DNA of 64,000 nt from Lederbergia lenta NBRC 16444. GTDB taxonomy: Bacteria; Bacillota; Bacilli; Bacillales; Bacillaceae_C. Shown in pieces: positions 1-9,120 of this stretch. Every line of letters starts with the position of its first letter. Within the stretch, counting starts at the first letter, position 1. A program made the position numbers and the translations under genes. The notes below the pieces were generated by a model. That model saw only the letters and a program-made list of their open reading frames with translations. It was not told the origin of the DNA and did not search any database. The stretch lies in assembly GCF_001591545.1 (NCBI RefSeq), contig NZ_BCVC01000001.1, forward strand, positions 930,001 through 994,000. Direction: 5' to 3'.

Positions 1-1012
1 AGCCATCCCAATGCTTTTGAAATAATTGATAGGCAGAATAAAAGATATCCATTCCATAATTTGTCGGGGAGTCTAACTTTAGTTGGCGATGAAACCCATT
101 TGGAAAATTAAAACTTGCTCCGCGAACTCCGACGGAAATAGTGCTTCCCATATAAAGCTTTAAGCGCGAGCGGCGAGCAACCTCTTCACTCAATTCCAAT
201 AGTACGACTTTAATATCTTGAATTCTTTCATAATCTTTAGGTAATGTCATATGATGACCGATTGCTTTTTGCTGATCGAGCGTTTTTACCGTAACGGGTG
301 AATAATCAATGCCATTAGCTGTTTGCCATAGTACCTGCCCATTCATTCCCCAACGTTTTTCAAGAAGATCCAAGGGAAAATTAGCTAAATGGCCGATTGT
401 TCGTATACCCATACGCCTTAAATGGTGATTCATTTTGCTGCCAACTCCGAACATTTTTCCAACTGGCAATGGCCATAAATCTTGTTGTATATTCTCGACG
501 TCTAATTGAAATACACCATTTTTGTTTGTTTTTGCAAAATTATCGCAAGCCATTTTTGCAAGAACTTTGTTCGAACCGATTCCGACACGGGCACTAATTC
601 CAATTGTATTCATCACTGTATTTCTGATGTTCTGGGCAATAGAGAGAGGATCTCCGAACAGCCGAACGCTAGCTGTTACATCCAAAAATTGTTCATCGAT
701 AGAAAAAATCTCCACCAAATCCGTAAACTGATTCAAAATATTCGTAATTTGAATAGACACATCAAGATAACGCTGCATGCGAGGCCGAACGATTATAGCG
801 TGCGGACATTTTTGCTGTGCTTCCCATAATCTTTCGGCATTATTTACTCCCCATTTTTTGGCCAATGGACAAGCAGCAAGTACAACGCCACTCCGTCGTT
901 CAGGATCTCCGGATACGATGACCGGCTTATCATTGAACTCTGGATGGTCTACTTTTTCTATCGAAGCATAAAACGATTGGATATCAACAAGGAAAATCAC
1001 TTTATCGCTCAT
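1..1012 (-). CDS. uvrX: Y-family DNA polymerase UvrX/YqjW (C-terminus cut by window)
   Basis: Translesion DNA polymerase of the DinB/UvrX group. The 337 visible codons read from ATG at 1012 on the minus strand. The protein starts MSDKVIFLVDIQSFYASIEK, with the first catalytic Asp near residue 10, and carries the SIDE motif of the second metal-binding site. Helix-hairpin-helix and little-finger segments follow and the C-terminus lies beyond base 1. Family members copy past DNA lesions and are induced by damage; two LexA-type boxes just upstream (1037-1074) agree with this. UvrX/YqjW (single subunit) fits better than chromosomal DinB because of the SOS boxes and the divergent N-terminus, but the two are hard to separate without alignment. 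Confidence 0.88.
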   Translation of the reverse strand, partial: MSDKVIFLVDIQSFYASIEKVDHPEFNDKPVIVSGDPERRSGVVLAACPLAKKWGVNNAERLWEAQQKCPHAIIVRPRMQRYLDVSIQITNILNQFTDLVEIFSIDEQFLDVTASVRLFGDPLSIAQNIRNTVMNTIGISARVGIGSNKVLAKMACDNFAKTNKNGVFQLDVENIQQDLWPLPVGKMFGVGSKMNHHLRRMGIRTIGHLANFPLDLLEKRWGMNGQVLWQTANGIDYSPVTVKTLDQQKAIGHHMTLPKDYERIQDIKVVLLELSEEVARRSRLKLYMGSTISVGVRGASFNFPNGFHRQLKLDSPTNYGMDIFYSAYQLFQKHWDG

Positions 1013-1036
1013 CGCGATATCTCCTTTCTACATACA

Positions 1037-1074
1037 GAACATATTTTCTTATAGTATATACGAAAGTATGTTCG
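1037..1074 (-). promoter_or_regulatory. Two LexA (SOS) boxes upstream of uvrX
   Basis: The Bacillus SOS box is CGAACnnnnGTTCG. At 1061-1074 the sequence is CGAAAGTATGTTCG, one mismatch. At 1037-1048 a second, weaker site has GAAC-4 nt-TTTC. Both lie 25-60 bp upstream of the uvrX start, so LexA repression is likely. Confidence 0.7.
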
Positions 1075-1189
1075 TTTAATACTGGAAAATAGTGCATTTG
1101 AATAAAAGAGGGGCGGGATAAGAGATTGAAATGATTGATATGTGACAAGATAGAGGAACTTTCCAATTAGAATATACATCTAAGAAATG

Positions 1190-1214
1190 AAAAGAAGCCC
1201 GACTACGAAGGGCT
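1190..1214 (-). terminator. Rho-independent terminator of the CDGSH gene
   Basis: On the minus strand, AGCCC (1214-1210) pairs with GGGCT (1200-1196) around a 9-nt loop and is followed by TCTTTTC. It sits 13 bp after the CDGSH stop. The stem is short, so this is moderate evidence. Confidence 0.5.
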
Positions 1215-1226
1215 CCACATCTCTAA

Positions 1227-1445
1227 TTAATCTCCATTTTCAATTGTTTTTTCAGCTCTGACACAGGAAGCAAATTTACCTTTGTGACTTCCGTCGCAAA
1301 AGGGCTTTCTACTTGAGAGTCCACAACGGCAGAGTGAAAATGCCTTCTTCGTTTGAAAAACATTACCATCGACATCGATGAGTTCGACATCGCCGGTTAC
1401 TCGATATGATCCGTTATCCAATATTTTAATTTGAACTTTTTTCAT
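1227..1445 (-). CDS. CDGSH-type [2Fe-2S] protein
   Basis: A 72-residue single-domain protein with the signature CxC-x8-CDGSH: Cys39, Cys41, Cys50 and His54 are the 3Cys-1His ligands of a mitoNEET-like [2Fe-2S] cluster. There is no signal or membrane segment, so it is cytoplasmic. The family is redox-active and acid-labile, but its bacterial role is poorly defined. The start ATG at 1445 is preceded by GGAGATGAT. It is transcribed away from the HesB-like gene, so two small Fe-S proteins sit back to back. A specific function cannot be stated. Confidence 0.85.
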   Translation of the reverse strand: MKKVQIKILDNGSYRVTGDVELIDVDGNVFQTKKAFSLCRCGLSSRKPFCDGSHKGKFASCVRAEKTIENGD

Positions 1446-1570
1446 ATAATCATCTCCATTATAAAATGAATCTACCTACGCTAGAAAGGAATGGAGGTAA
1501 ATCCAACGACTATCGTTTGTTAGCTATGTTATGATTAAGATACGATACGGATTAGAAAGGTGTGCATTTT

Positions 1571-1906
1571 ATGATCAAATTCACCATTACCCCAAAAGCA
1601 GCGGAGAGAATTGAACAGAAGATGGGTAGACAAGATCTTATGCTCAAACTGAAATATAAAACAGAAGGGTGCGGTTGTGTGCTCAGTGGTGTACCAACAT
1701 TGGAATTGATAGAGAAACGAGCGCTTGATCAGGATGAAATTCAAGTAGAAACAAATATCATGCCTATTATTATGGAGGAGTCGAAAATCATTTTTTTCGA
1801 TGATCAATTGAAAATTGACTTTTCAAATGACTCTCAATCATTCCGACTTGTAAGCCCAAGCCAGATTTTAAACGGTCGTATGAGTTGCAACGTGATATCA
1901 AACTGA
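1571..1906 (+). CDS. yqkB: HesB/IscA-like iron-sulfur biosynthesis domain protein (YqkB family)
   Basis: 111 residues with a HesB-like fold: the beta-strand start MIKFTITPKAAERIEQK and the GCGCVLSGV segment (Cys near 36 and 38). It lacks the usual C-terminal CxC pair of A-type carriers, as in the YqkB subgroup, so a carrier role is less certain than for IscA/SufA. ATG 1571 was chosen over GTG 1562 because AGAAAGGTG at 1554-1562 is a well-spaced ribosome site for the ATG. It converges on the HMG-CoA lyase gene with a 9-bp overlap of coding ends. Confidence 0.75.
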   Translation: MIKFTITPKAAERIEQKMGRQDLMLKLKYKTEGCGCVLSGVPTLELIEKRALDQDEIQVETNIMPIIMEESKIIFFDDQLKIDFSNDSQSFRLVSPSQILNGRMSCNVISN

Positions 1907-1922
1907 GATATCACGTTTTTTT
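1889..1922 (+). terminator. Intrinsic terminator at the convergent gene ends
   Basis: AACGTGATATC (1889-1899), a 7-nt loop, GATATCACGTT (1907-1917) and a T tract to 1922. It starts inside the last codons of the HesB-like gene and also overlaps the end of the convergent lyase gene. Confidence 0.85.
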
Positions 1923-2803
1923 GTAAGTTGATAATAGCCCGAATCAATCTTTCTCGAAAGATGGGGTGCGATAATATCAATGGCTTTTACAAGTTTGTCG
2001 AGCTTAACTCCTGTCTTGATATTCATACGTTCTAACATATAAACAACATCTTCCGTAGCTACATTTCCCGTAGCCCCTGGAACAAATGGACAACCTCCTA
2101 GACCACCAGCTGATGTGTCAAAGCGATCAATTCCAGCTTGGAGTGCGGCATATATATTAGCTAGCGCCATTTTTCTCGTATCATGGAAATGTGCAGCAAT
2201 CATTATATTTGGGAGCTGTTGTTTCAAGGTAGAAAAGAGAGAGAAGGATTCGGCGGGCGTTGCCATACCAATCGTATCGGCCACGCTTAATTCATCCACT
2301 CCTGCATCTGCAAACTCCTGACAAAGTGCCAATGTATCCGCTGTAGCAATTGCACCTTCGTAATGGCAATAAAAAGCGGTAGATATACATGCGCGCACGA
2401 AAAAACCTTTTGACTTTAAATCCGCAATGATAGGCCTTATTTCCACTATGCTTTCCCGTGTGGACTTATTAATGTTTTTTTGATTAAATCTGTTGCTTAC
2501 ACCGACAAATACGGCTGCAGATTTACAGTTTGTAGCAAGCAGGCGTTCCGCACCTTTTTTATTTGGCACAAGAACGATACTGCGTATGGAGGAATAGCAA
2601 GATTGGATAAGCTCTGCAGCATCCTGCATTTGCGGTATCCATTTTGGAGAAACGAAAGAGGTAACTTCCATCTCTTTTATCTCGGCACACACTAAATGTT
2701 GGATAAATTCTTTTTTTATTTCAGTTGTAATGAAATTTGCTTCATTTTGCAATCCATCTCGAGGACCTACTTCAATAATACTTACACTTTTCGGCAGATT
2801 CAT
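1898..2803 (-). CDS. mvaB: Hydroxymethylglutaryl-CoA lyase
   Basis: 301 residues, the full family length. HMG-CoA lyase splits HMG-CoA to acetoacetate and acetyl-CoA, the last step of leucine breakdown. It has the N-terminal EVGPRDGLQNE motif (Arg15 and Asp16 in the active site), the metal-binding HFHD (His205/His207) and the signature GGLGGCPF with catalytic Cys238. The start ATG 2803 has GGAGGAATCG upstream. About 2.3 kb to the right, and outside this operon, are the CoA-transferase genes that would activate the acetoacetate product, so the region may hold a small acetoacetate pathway. B. subtilis YngG is the named homologue. Confidence 0.92.
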   Translation of the reverse strand: MNLPKSVSIIEVGPRDGLQNEANFITTEIKKEFIQHLVCAEIKEMEVTSFVSPKWIPQMQDAAELIQSCYSSIRSIVLVPNKKGAERLLATNCKSAAVFVGVSNRFNQKNINKSTRESIVEIRPIIADLKSKGFFVRACISTAFYCHYEGAIATADTLALCQEFADAGVDELSVADTIGMATPAESFSLFSTLKQQLPNIMIAAHFHDTRKMALANIYAALQAGIDRFDTSAGGLGGCPFVPGATGNVATEDVVYMLERMNIKTGVKLDKLVKAIDIIAPHLSRKIDSGYYQLTKKRDISV

Positions 2804-2976
2804 CTCGATTCCTCCTAATAGAAAGATGGAGGGGCTTATGAAGAAAAGGAGGATTCCTATGTGTATATTAACATCATGGAGTCAGGAATATGGGAGAGTT
2901 CTTTAGCCGCCTCAAGAACATAATAAAACATTAACTTCATTTCTGAAAGCTAAAAAATAGATTTAAATTGATAATA

Positions 2977-3003
2977 AAACCGGACAACAATTGTGTCCGG
3001 TTT
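2977..3003 (-). terminator. Terminator downstream of yaaN
   Basis: On the minus strand a 10-bp stem AAACCGGACA / TGTCCGGTTT encloses a 7-nt loop and is followed by TTATTATC. It lies 11 bp after the yaaN-like stop. Confidence 0.8.
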
Positions 3004-3014
3004 ACATGTGAAAT

Positions 3015-4193
3015 TTATGTTAGTTTTAGAAGTTTTTCTTTCAGCTCATTTTCCATTGAAACAAGTTCATGTTCAGCTTGAGCACGTTTCGTTCGGCCTT
3101 CTTGTTGAATTTTGATTGTTTCTTCTAATGTCTCAATCAGATTGGATTGTGTCTTTTTCAACGTTTCGATGTCGACAAGGCCACGTTCATTTTCCCGAGC
3201 TGTTTCAATCGTATTTGTTTTGAGCATATCCGCATTTTTGAGTAAGAGCTCATTGGTTGTTTGTGAAACTTGTTTTTGTGCTTGAACAGCCTGTCGCTGG
3301 CGAATGAGTGTTAATGCAATAGCAATTTGATTTTTCCAAAGTGGGATGGCTGTCATTATCGATGTTTGGATTTTTTCAGCTAAAGCTTGGTTTGTATTTT
3401 GGATCATCCGAATTTGTGGAGCGCTTTGGATGGTAATTTGTCTACTTAATTTTAAGTCATATAAACGCTTTTCCAAGCGATCTGCAAATTGAACCATATC
3501 GTTTACTTCTTGATACGCCATTTGATCACCAGAAGCTTCAGCTTTTTGCTTCGCTTCAGGAATCACTTTTGTTCGAAGTTCCTCAATTTTAAGTTCTCCT
3601 GCGGCAATATAAATGTTCAAAGCATGAAAGTATTCTTTATTCTTCTCATATAATTGTTCTAAGGTTTGTAAGTCTGAAAGCAACACTTGTTTGGATTGAT
3701 TTAGCTTTACACTAATTCGATCAATCTGTGCGCCGGTTTTTTGATATTTTGACATTACCTCTTGCATGGATCCCGAAATTTTTCCAAACATCTTAGAAAA
3801 GAAATTCTTTTTCTCTGGTGAAAGTTCGTCTGGATTAACATCCTTAAGCTTACTCATCAGTTCACTCAATATGCCACCGATAGGACCAATATCTTTATTC
3901 TGTACATGTTCTAACATGGAACTTGAGAAATTTAATAGTTGAGACTGTGCTTGCGTTCCATAAGCAATAATCGCTTGATGGTTGGCAGGGTCAATTTGTT
4001 TAGCAAGCTCAAGTGCTCTTTTTTTACTTTCCTCCGGTAAACTGTCTACTAACTTCACCGGTTTCTCAACAATTTTTTGATCCTCTTGTTTTAAAGGGGT
4101 GAGCTCTTGATCTCCAAATGGATTGGCAAGAAGATCATCTACACCGCTGGAAAAATCCGTTTTTAATACCGTATCTTTATTTTGTTCACTCAT
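3015..4193 (-). CDS. yaaN: TelA-family protein (YaaN-like)
   Basis: 392 residues of the TelA/toxic-anion-resistance family. The N-terminal ~80 residues are charged and likely disordered; the rest is predicted almost entirely helical with long coiled-coil stretches (from about residue 90) and no membrane segment. The family is linked to tellurite and cell-envelope stress tolerance, with no proven enzymatic activity. The ATG overlaps the stop of the upstream xpaC-like gene by 4 bp, so the two are translationally coupled, as in the xpaC-yaaN pair of B. subtilis. Function beyond family membership is not certain. Confidence 0.88.
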   Translation of the reverse strand: MSEQNKDTVLKTDFSSGVDDLLANPFGDQELTPLKQEDQKIVEKPVKLVDSLPEESKKRALELAKQIDPANHQAIIAYGTQAQSQLLNFSSSMLEHVQNKDIGPIGGILSELMSKLKDVNPDELSPEKKNFFSKMFGKISGSMQEVMSKYQKTGAQIDRISVKLNQSKQVLLSDLQTLEQLYEKNKEYFHALNIYIAAGELKIEELRTKVIPEAKQKAEASGDQMAYQEVNDMVQFADRLEKRLYDLKLSRQITIQSAPQIRMIQNTNQALAEKIQTSIMTAIPLWKNQIAIALTLIRQRQAVQAQKQVSQTTNELLLKNADMLKTNTIETARENERGLVDIETLKKTQSNLIETLEETIKIQQEGRTKRAQAEHELVSMENELKEKLLKLT

Positions 4194-4846
4194 TCTTTTG
4201 TGCTCCTTTCATCATCAAGGGGATGGTACTCAAGTTTTTTTAAAGAATGCTTGGCAACATCGAGTTCGAATTTTAAATCATCGACATCTGTAGAAAGGAC
4301 GTGATAAATATCCTTTTTTATAGATTCGCTTAAATCTTCTAATGTGCTTTGTGTTTCCTTTAACGATATATACATTGTTTCATTTTTAACAGGTTGTGCT
4401 GCCAACTCGGCATAGCGCTCAGAAAGCTCCACAACAGAATCAAGATGGTAAAAAAAGAAGCGCTCCGATTGATAAAAACGCCGAGGATCTTTATTAACGA
4501 TTGTATACATTCTTTTTACCAATTTATTCAGTTCATATAGCTGCTTGAATGCACCCATCGAGCGAACAGAGAAAAAAGCTTTTTGTAGACGGTTTATTTT
4601 TTTCTTCGTTTCCGATAAGTTTTTCTGAATATAGATATAGTCTTTCCTAGTTAAATTATTTTTCTTTAAAAACTGATATTGGGCAATCGACTTGACGCCA
4701 AAGAATGTAACCACTCCGGCTAGTACTGCGATGCCAGACGAACTAAGAAAGGACAGATTAAAACCGAAATATAAAATAAGCCATATTAAGATTGTTTCGC
4801 CCGCAGTAAACATACCGAGAAGAAATGATAAAAAAGATTTCAACAT
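4190..4846 (-). CDS. xpaC: XpaC-like membrane protein
   Basis: 218 residues. Two hydrophobic segments at about residues 3-23 and 28-50 are followed by a ~165-residue helical cytoplasmic part, the layout of the XpaC family (named for 5-bromo-4-chloroindolyl phosphate hydrolysis, true role unknown). It is the first gene of a two-gene operon with yaaN. TelA and XpaC proteins are repeatedly paired, so they probably act together at the membrane. The start ATG 4846 is followed directly by the hydrophobic segment. Confidence 0.8.
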   Translation of the reverse strand: MLKSFLSFLLGMFTAGETILIWLILYFGFNLSFLSSSGIAVLAGVVTFFGVKSIAQYQFLKKNNLTRKDYIYIQKNLSETKKKINRLQKAFFSVRSMGAFKQLYELNKLVKRMYTIVNKDPRRFYQSERFFFYHLDSVVELSERYAELAAQPVKNETMYISLKETQSTLEDLSESIKKDIYHVLSTDVDDLKFELDVAKHSLKKLEYHPLDDERSTKE

Positions 4847-5077
4847 GCATCGACTCCTATCCAGTGCTATTCACTATATTACTACGGTTTTCTATAGGAA
4901 AAGTTTCATATATCTCTATTATAAAGAATAAAAATTGCTTTTGAAAGGGAGAAGTAATAGGCAACGGAAATCTTTGGGAAAAAGGGAATTTTATGAGGGG
5001 CATCTTGAAGCATAGAAAATGAACAAAAACGGGGTAATAGCAATCAATACAATTTCATTAATTAGGGGGATGCGTAA

Positions 5078-5767
5078 ATGAAGCCGATATTTACATCCTT
5101 TAAAGATGCTGTGGCAGATATTGATGATGGTGCTACATTGATGGTTGGTGGATTTGGGATTTGCGGTATTCCTGAAAATCTAATTTTAGCTCTCGTTGAT
5201 AAAGGAGTTAAGGATTTAGTTGTTATTTCAAATAACTGTGGAATCGATGGATGGGGCCTTGGTTTGTTATTGGAACAAAAACAAATAAAAAAAATGATCG
5301 CTTCTTATGTCGGTGAAAATAAAGAGTTTGAAAGACAAGTGCTATCTGGTGAACTGGAAGTGGAATTGACACCACAAGGAACTCTTGCGGAAAAAATTCG
5401 CGCGGGAGGAGCTGGAATTTCGGCATTTTATACACCAGCTGGGGTGGGGACACAAATTGCTGAAGGAAAAGAAATGCGTGTGTTTAATGGTAAAGAGTAT
5501 GTACTTGAAAAAGCACTTATGGCAGATTTCAGTCTTATTAGAGCGTGGAAAGGTGATAAAATAGGGAATCTGATCTATCGTAAAACAGCGCGCAACTTTA
5601 ACCCGCTAATGGCCACTGCAGGCAATATTACGATTGCGGAGGTAGAAACACTGTGTGAAACAGGAGAAATCGATCCTAATCATATTCATACTCCAAGTAT
5701 TTATGTACAAAGACTTATTCAAGGTAAACAAGAAAAAAGAATGGAGCGCGAAACAACCTGTACGTAA
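5078..5767 (+). CDS. scoA: 3-oxoacid CoA-transferase subunit A
   Basis: 229 residues. This is the alpha subunit of succinyl-CoA:acetoacetate (or acetate:acetoacetate) CoA-transferase. It shows the CoA-binding glycine-rich [13 protein letters not shown] near residue 24 and the family motif [12 protein letters not shown] near residue 50. ATG 5078 has AGGGGGATG upstream. The beta subunit follows after 17 bp with its own strong ribosome site, so both form one operon and one heteromeric enzyme. The acceptor (succinate, acetate or butyrate) cannot be told from sequence. Confidence 0.93.
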   Translation: MKPIFTSFKDAVADIDDGATLMVGGFGICGIPENLILALVDKGVKDLVVISNNCGIDGWGLGLLLEQKQIKKMIASYVGENKEFERQVLSGELEVELTPQGTLAEKIRAGGAGISAFYTPAGVGTQIAEGKEMRVFNGKEYVLEKALMADFSLIRAWKGDKIGNLIYRKTARNFNPLMATAGNITIAEVETLCETGEIDPNHIHTPSIYVQRLIQGKQEKRMERETTCT

Positions 5768-5784
5768 AGAAAGGAGGAGGGAAA

Positions 5785-6447
5785 TTGGGGAAAATATTAC
5801 ATCGCAAAAGAATTGCCCAACGAGCAGAAAGAGAGATTGAAAATGGTTTTTATGTGAATCTAGGAATTGGTATGCCAACGCTTGTCGCAAACTATATTTC
5901 CCCCCATAAACAAGTGGTTCTTCAATCGGAAAATGGCTTGCTTGGGATCGGTCCATATCCTGATAAATCTACGATAGACGCAGACTTAATCAACGCAGGC
6001 AAGGAGACGGTAACCGCCATTCCTGGTGCGGCTTACTTTGATAGCGCAGAATCATTTGCTATGATACGCGGGGGGCATGTTGATGTTGCTATTTTAGGTG
6101 GGATGGAAGTATCGAGAAAAGGTGATTTGGCTAATTGGACGATACCGGGTAAAATGATTAAAGGCATGGGCGGGGCAATGGATCTAATCCATGGAGCAAG
6201 AAAAGTTATTGTTATAATGGAACATATAAATAAAAACGGAGCCCCCAAGATTTTAAATGAATGTAGTTTGCCGCTTACAGGTAAGAAGATTGTTCATCGG
6301 GTAATTACAGATCGGGCTGTTATTGATATAACAGCATCCGGACTTTGTTTACAAGAAGTAGCAAAAGGCTTTACTGTGGAGGATATTATCTCATCGACAG
6401 AGCCAAAGCTCGAGGTGGCTAAAACTATTATAATGGATGCTTATTGA
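5785..6447 (+). CDS. scoB: 3-oxoacid CoA-transferase subunit B
   Basis: 220 residues. This is the beta subunit, with the catalytic Glu49 in [10 protein letters not shown] that forms the enzyme-CoA thioester, and the GMPTLV motif near residue 29. The start is TTG 5785, chosen because AAAGGAGGAGG ends a few bases upstream and the protein aligns from [12 protein letters not shown]. It is coupled to subunit A. Together they exchange CoA between acetoacetate and a donor; the HMG-CoA lyase encoded nearby makes acetoacetate. Confidence 0.93.
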   Translation: MGKILHRKRIAQRAEREIENGFYVNLGIGMPTLVANYISPHKQVVLQSENGLLGIGPYPDKSTIDADLINAGKETVTAIPGAAYFDSAESFAMIRGGHVDVAILGGMEVSRKGDLANWTIPGKMIKGMGGAMDLIHGARKVIVIMEHINKNGAPKILNECSLPLTGKKIVHRVITDRAVIDITASGLCLQEVAKGFTVEDIISSTEPKLEVAKTIIMDAY

Positions 6448-6481
6448 AAGCACTGAGATATCTATGAAGGAGTAGAATAAG

Positions 6482-6727
6482 ATGACAAAAAAAAGGCAAT
6501 CCAAAAGACAGGAAAAAGAGACGAGCCATTTAAAGCTAAAAGATGGACTAAACAATGACATACTTCAAAAATTACAGGAAAAGCAACGTGAGCTACAAGA
6601 GAACGAAGAGCAAGAGAAAGTCGCAGTGAAAAAACAACTAGCTGAAGAAAGAAAACAACGAGAAAAAAACAAATCCTTTGAAGAACTATTAAACGAAACA
6701 TCTTTAAATTGGAAGGACTATAAATGA
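6482..6727 (+). CDS. yqkE: YqkE-like small charged coiled-coil protein (DUF3886)
   Basis: 81 residues. The sequence is highly charged (Lys/Glu/Gln rich) with a predicted continuous helix over about residues 20-65 and ends SLNWKDYK, typical of the YqkE/DUF3886 family. The function is unknown. ATG 6482 has GAAGGAG upstream and the gene follows scoB by 34 bp. It is the last chromosomal-core gene before the accessory block that begins with the lasso cluster. Confidence 0.75.
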   Translation: MTKKRQSKRQEKETSHLKLKDGLNNDILQKLQEKQRELQENEEQEKVAVKKQLAEERKQREKNKSFEELLNETSLNWKDYK

Positions 6728-6742
6728 ATTCTAAACATGTAG

Positions 6743-6782
6743 AAAAGGGTTTGATCTCCAATTGGAAATCAAGCCTTTTTTA
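6743..6782 (+). terminator. Terminator after yqkE
   Basis: Imperfect stem: AAAAGG and TTTGAT on the left pair with ATCAA and GCCTTTT on the right, around CTCCAATTGGA, ending in a T run at 6776-6781. It separates yqkE from the lasso cluster. Confidence 0.75.
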
Positions 6783-6934
6783 ATGGCGCAATCTACATCA
6801 AAAAGAACTGGATATTCAACAAATCTAATAATGATTTTATGTAAAGGAAAATTTAGAGCTAAGTAATCGGATAGTAAAGTTACTACAATTAGGAATGGGT
6901 GGTAACATGATTAAAAAATATAAATTATATGTTA

Positions 6935-6963
6935 TTGACATCAGGTGTGGGAGATGGTAATTT
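6935..6963 (+). promoter_or_regulatory. Predicted sigma-A promoter of the lasso cluster
   Basis: TTGACA at 6935-6940, a 17-bp spacer, TAATTT at 6958-6963. Transcription would start near 6970, so the SinR-like palindrome at 6976-6991 lies just past the start point. This spacing is the same as at the beta-helix gene promoter (39022-39050). Confidence 0.55.
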
Positions 6964-6975
6964 AAAGTTATAATC

Positions 6976-6991
6976 GTTCTTTATATAGAAT
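6976..6991. promoter_or_regulatory. SinR-type operator, lasso site 1
   Basis: GTTCTTTATATAGAAT, an inverted repeat with one half exactly GTTCTTT. B. subtilis SinR recognises GTTCTYT. It starts 13 bp after the predicted -10 box, a position where binding would block initiation or early elongation. Further degenerate halves follow (around 7000-7025). Confidence 0.6.
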
Positions 6992-7111
6992 GATGAAATC
7001 TTTTTAAAGAATGGTGTTTTTCTTAAAGTAATATTAAATTCAAACTAAACTTGAGTGAGAATATTCCTAAATATGCAGCGTAAAACCCTGTGTGTTCAGT
7101 GTTGATTTAAT

Positions 7112-7127
7112 GTTCTCTAATAAGAAC
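7112..7127. promoter_or_regulatory. SinR-type operator, lasso site 2
   Basis: GTTCTCTAATAAGAAC: the left half is an exact GTTCTYT and the right half its inverse (AGAAC). It lies 45 bp upstream of the lasC1 start codon. A TTGATT hexamer at 7102 has no well-spaced -10 partner, so this may be an auxiliary site. Confidence 0.6.
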
Positions 7128-7171
7128 GTTATGAATAGTAAATATAGATGATTATCATTTGGAGGAGAACT

Positions 7172-9106
7172 ATGAGTGCAATAGCTGGAATTTATCACCA
7201 GGATACGAAGCCAATATCTGTTGAGCATATTAGCGGAATGATGAAGGCATTAGAAAAGTTTCCTGCAAATGATGTTCAAACTTGGCATAAGGAAAATGTT
7301 TTCTTAGGTTGTCATGCTCAGTGGATTACACCTGAATCTATAGGAGAACAATTACCTTTCTACGACTATGAAAGAAGGTTAGCGATTACTGCTGATGCAA
7401 TTATTGATAACAGAGATGAATTGTTTGAGAGATTACAAGTGGACCGTGAAGATAGGAAAAAAATCACTGATAGCCAATTGATTTTACTCTCTTACCATAA
7501 GTGGGGGGAAGAGTCACCGAAGTTTTTAGTGGGAGACTTTTCCTTTATGATTTGGGATGAGAAAGAGCGGAAATTGTTTGGTGCAAGAGATTTTTCAGGA
7601 AGCAGAACACTATACTACTTTCATAGTCAACAACGATTTGCTTTTTGTACTGTAATTAAGCCGTTGCTCACATTACCATATGTGACGAAAAAGTTGAATG
7701 AACAGTGGATTGCTGAATTTATTGCTAACCCATTAATGTTTGATTCGCTTGATCCATCTTCGACCGTATATAACGATATTGAACATGTTCCACCTTCGCA
7801 TTCAATAACAGTTATAGCAAATAAAGTAACTCTAAAAAGATATAATACTTTACCTGAGGGGAATAAATTAATACTAAAATCGGATGATGATTATAAAGAA
7901 GCCTTTCAAGAAGTATTTCAAAAGGCAGTCAACGAGAGACTACGTACTCATCTTCCTGTTGCTTCTCACTTGAGCGGTGGATTGGATTCTTCATCGGTCG
8001 TTAGTTTTGCAGCAAAATCTCTATTGAAGGAAAATAAAAAGTTACATACATTTAGCTATGTTCCTGTAGATGATTTTGTGGATTGGACACATAGAAGTAG
8101 AGTTGCAAATGAAAGGCCCCAAATCGAATCTATTGTCCAACATGTAGGCAATATATTACCGAACTATTTAAGCTTTGAGGATAGAAATCCATATACAGAG
8201 ATAGACGATTGGATTGAAAAGTTAGAGATGCCTTATAAATTCTTCGAAAATACATTCTGGTTAAAGGGGATTTATGAAGAAGCAAGTAAAAAGGGGATAG
8301 GTGTCCTTCTGAATGGGCAAAGGGGCAATTGGTCGATATCTTGGGGTCCTATCTTTGACTACTATGCTTTATTACTGAAAAGAATGAAATGGTTGCGGCT
8401 TAATCAAGAAATGTATCAATATGCTAAAAATATAGGATCTGGTAGGAAAAGAATATTATCGGTAGTTACTAAAAAAGCATTTCCTTTTTTATATCAAGGA
8501 CAATATTCAAAAGATGATGATTTTCCGATTTTCATAAACAAGGAGTTCGCTTTAAGCACTAAAGTAATAGAAAAATTATCTGAACATGGTATTGATCCTA
8601 GAGGAAGAATTGATTCAAACTCATATAAAATAAGAAACCAGCAGTTTCAACAATTGTATTACTGGAACACAATTGGAACATACGGAACAAAGTTATCCTT
8701 AAATTATGGAGTTGTAGACCGAGATCCAACAAATGATTTAAGGGTTATTAAATTTTGTTTATCACTTCCAGAAGAACAATATGTGCAAAATGGTATGGGT
8801 AGATCTTTGGTAAGAAGATCAACAGAAGGATATCTACCAGACAATATACGTTTGAATTTACGTACAAAAGGTGTGCAAGGTGCTGATGGCGTACATCGTA
8901 TGAGGTCAAATTGGGATAATTTTATCGTTGAAATAGAACAATTAAAAGGTGAATCATTAATACAAGAGTATTTGGATCTTAGTGTCATAGAAAAGTGCCT
9001 TTCTATGATTAAGGGCAATCTAAAATCGGAGTTTGCATTTAGTTTTGAATTTAAGGTTTTAATGAGAAGTTTGATTTTGACTCGTTTTATGAAAACCTTG
9101 ATTTGA
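7172..9106 (+). CDS. lasC: Lasso peptide cyclase (asparagine-synthetase-like), copy 1
   Basis: 644 residues. Lasso cyclases adenylate the side-chain carboxylate of a core Asp/Glu and close the isopeptide ring onto the core N-terminus. The N-terminal class-II glutaminase-like domain begins MSAIAGIY; the Cys2 of real glutaminases is Ser, so ammonia release from glutamine is not expected. The synthetase domain has the pyrophosphate-binding SGGLDSSS at about residues 268-275. ATG 7172 with GGAGGAG upstream was preferred to the ATG 24 bp earlier. The precursor lasA1 follows 14 bp downstream. A paralogue (lasC2) sits 275 bp further on; roughly half the residues look identical by eye. Confidence 0.93.
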   Translation: MSAIAGIYHQDTKPISVEHISGMMKALEKFPANDVQTWHKENVFLGCHAQWITPESIGEQLPFYDYERRLAITADAIIDNRDELFERLQVDREDRKKITDSQLILLSYHKWGEESPKFLVGDFSFMIWDEKERKLFGARDFSGSRTLYYFHSQQRFAFCTVIKPLLTLPYVTKKLNEQWIAEFIANPLMFDSLDPSSTVYNDIEHVPPSHSITVIANKVTLKRYNTLPEGNKLILKSDDDYKEAFQEVFQKAVNERLRTHLPVASHLSGGLDSSSVVSFAAKSLLKENKKLHTFSYVPVDDFVDWTHRSRVANERPQIESIVQHVGNILPNYLSFEDRNPYTEIDDWIEKLEMPYKFFENTFWLKGIYEEASKKGIGVLLNGQRGNWSISWGPIFDYYALLLKRMKWLRLNQEMYQYAKNIGSGRKRILSVVTKKAFPFLYQGQYSKDDDFPIFINKEFALSTKVIEKLSEHGIDPRGRIDSNSYKIRNQQFQQLYYWNTIGTYGTKLSLNYGVVDRDPTNDLRVIKFCLSLPEEQYVQNGMGRSLVRRSTEGYLPDNIRLNLRTKGVQGADGVHRMRSNWDNFIVEIEQLKGESLIQEYLDLSVIEKCLSMIKGNLKSEFAFSFEFKVLMRSLILTRFMKTLI

Positions 9107-9120
9107 AAGGAGGTGACAAA

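Noticed and set aside
5606-5956. Antisense frames across scoA/scoB, yqkE and many other genes
   Set aside because: Overlap of well-supported genes, no ribosome sites and no family features.
6907-6960. 17-codon ATG frame upstream of the lasso cluster (MIKKYKLYVIDIRCGRW)
   Set aside because: It overlaps the predicted -35 and -10 boxes, is very short and has no recognisable motif; more likely chance.
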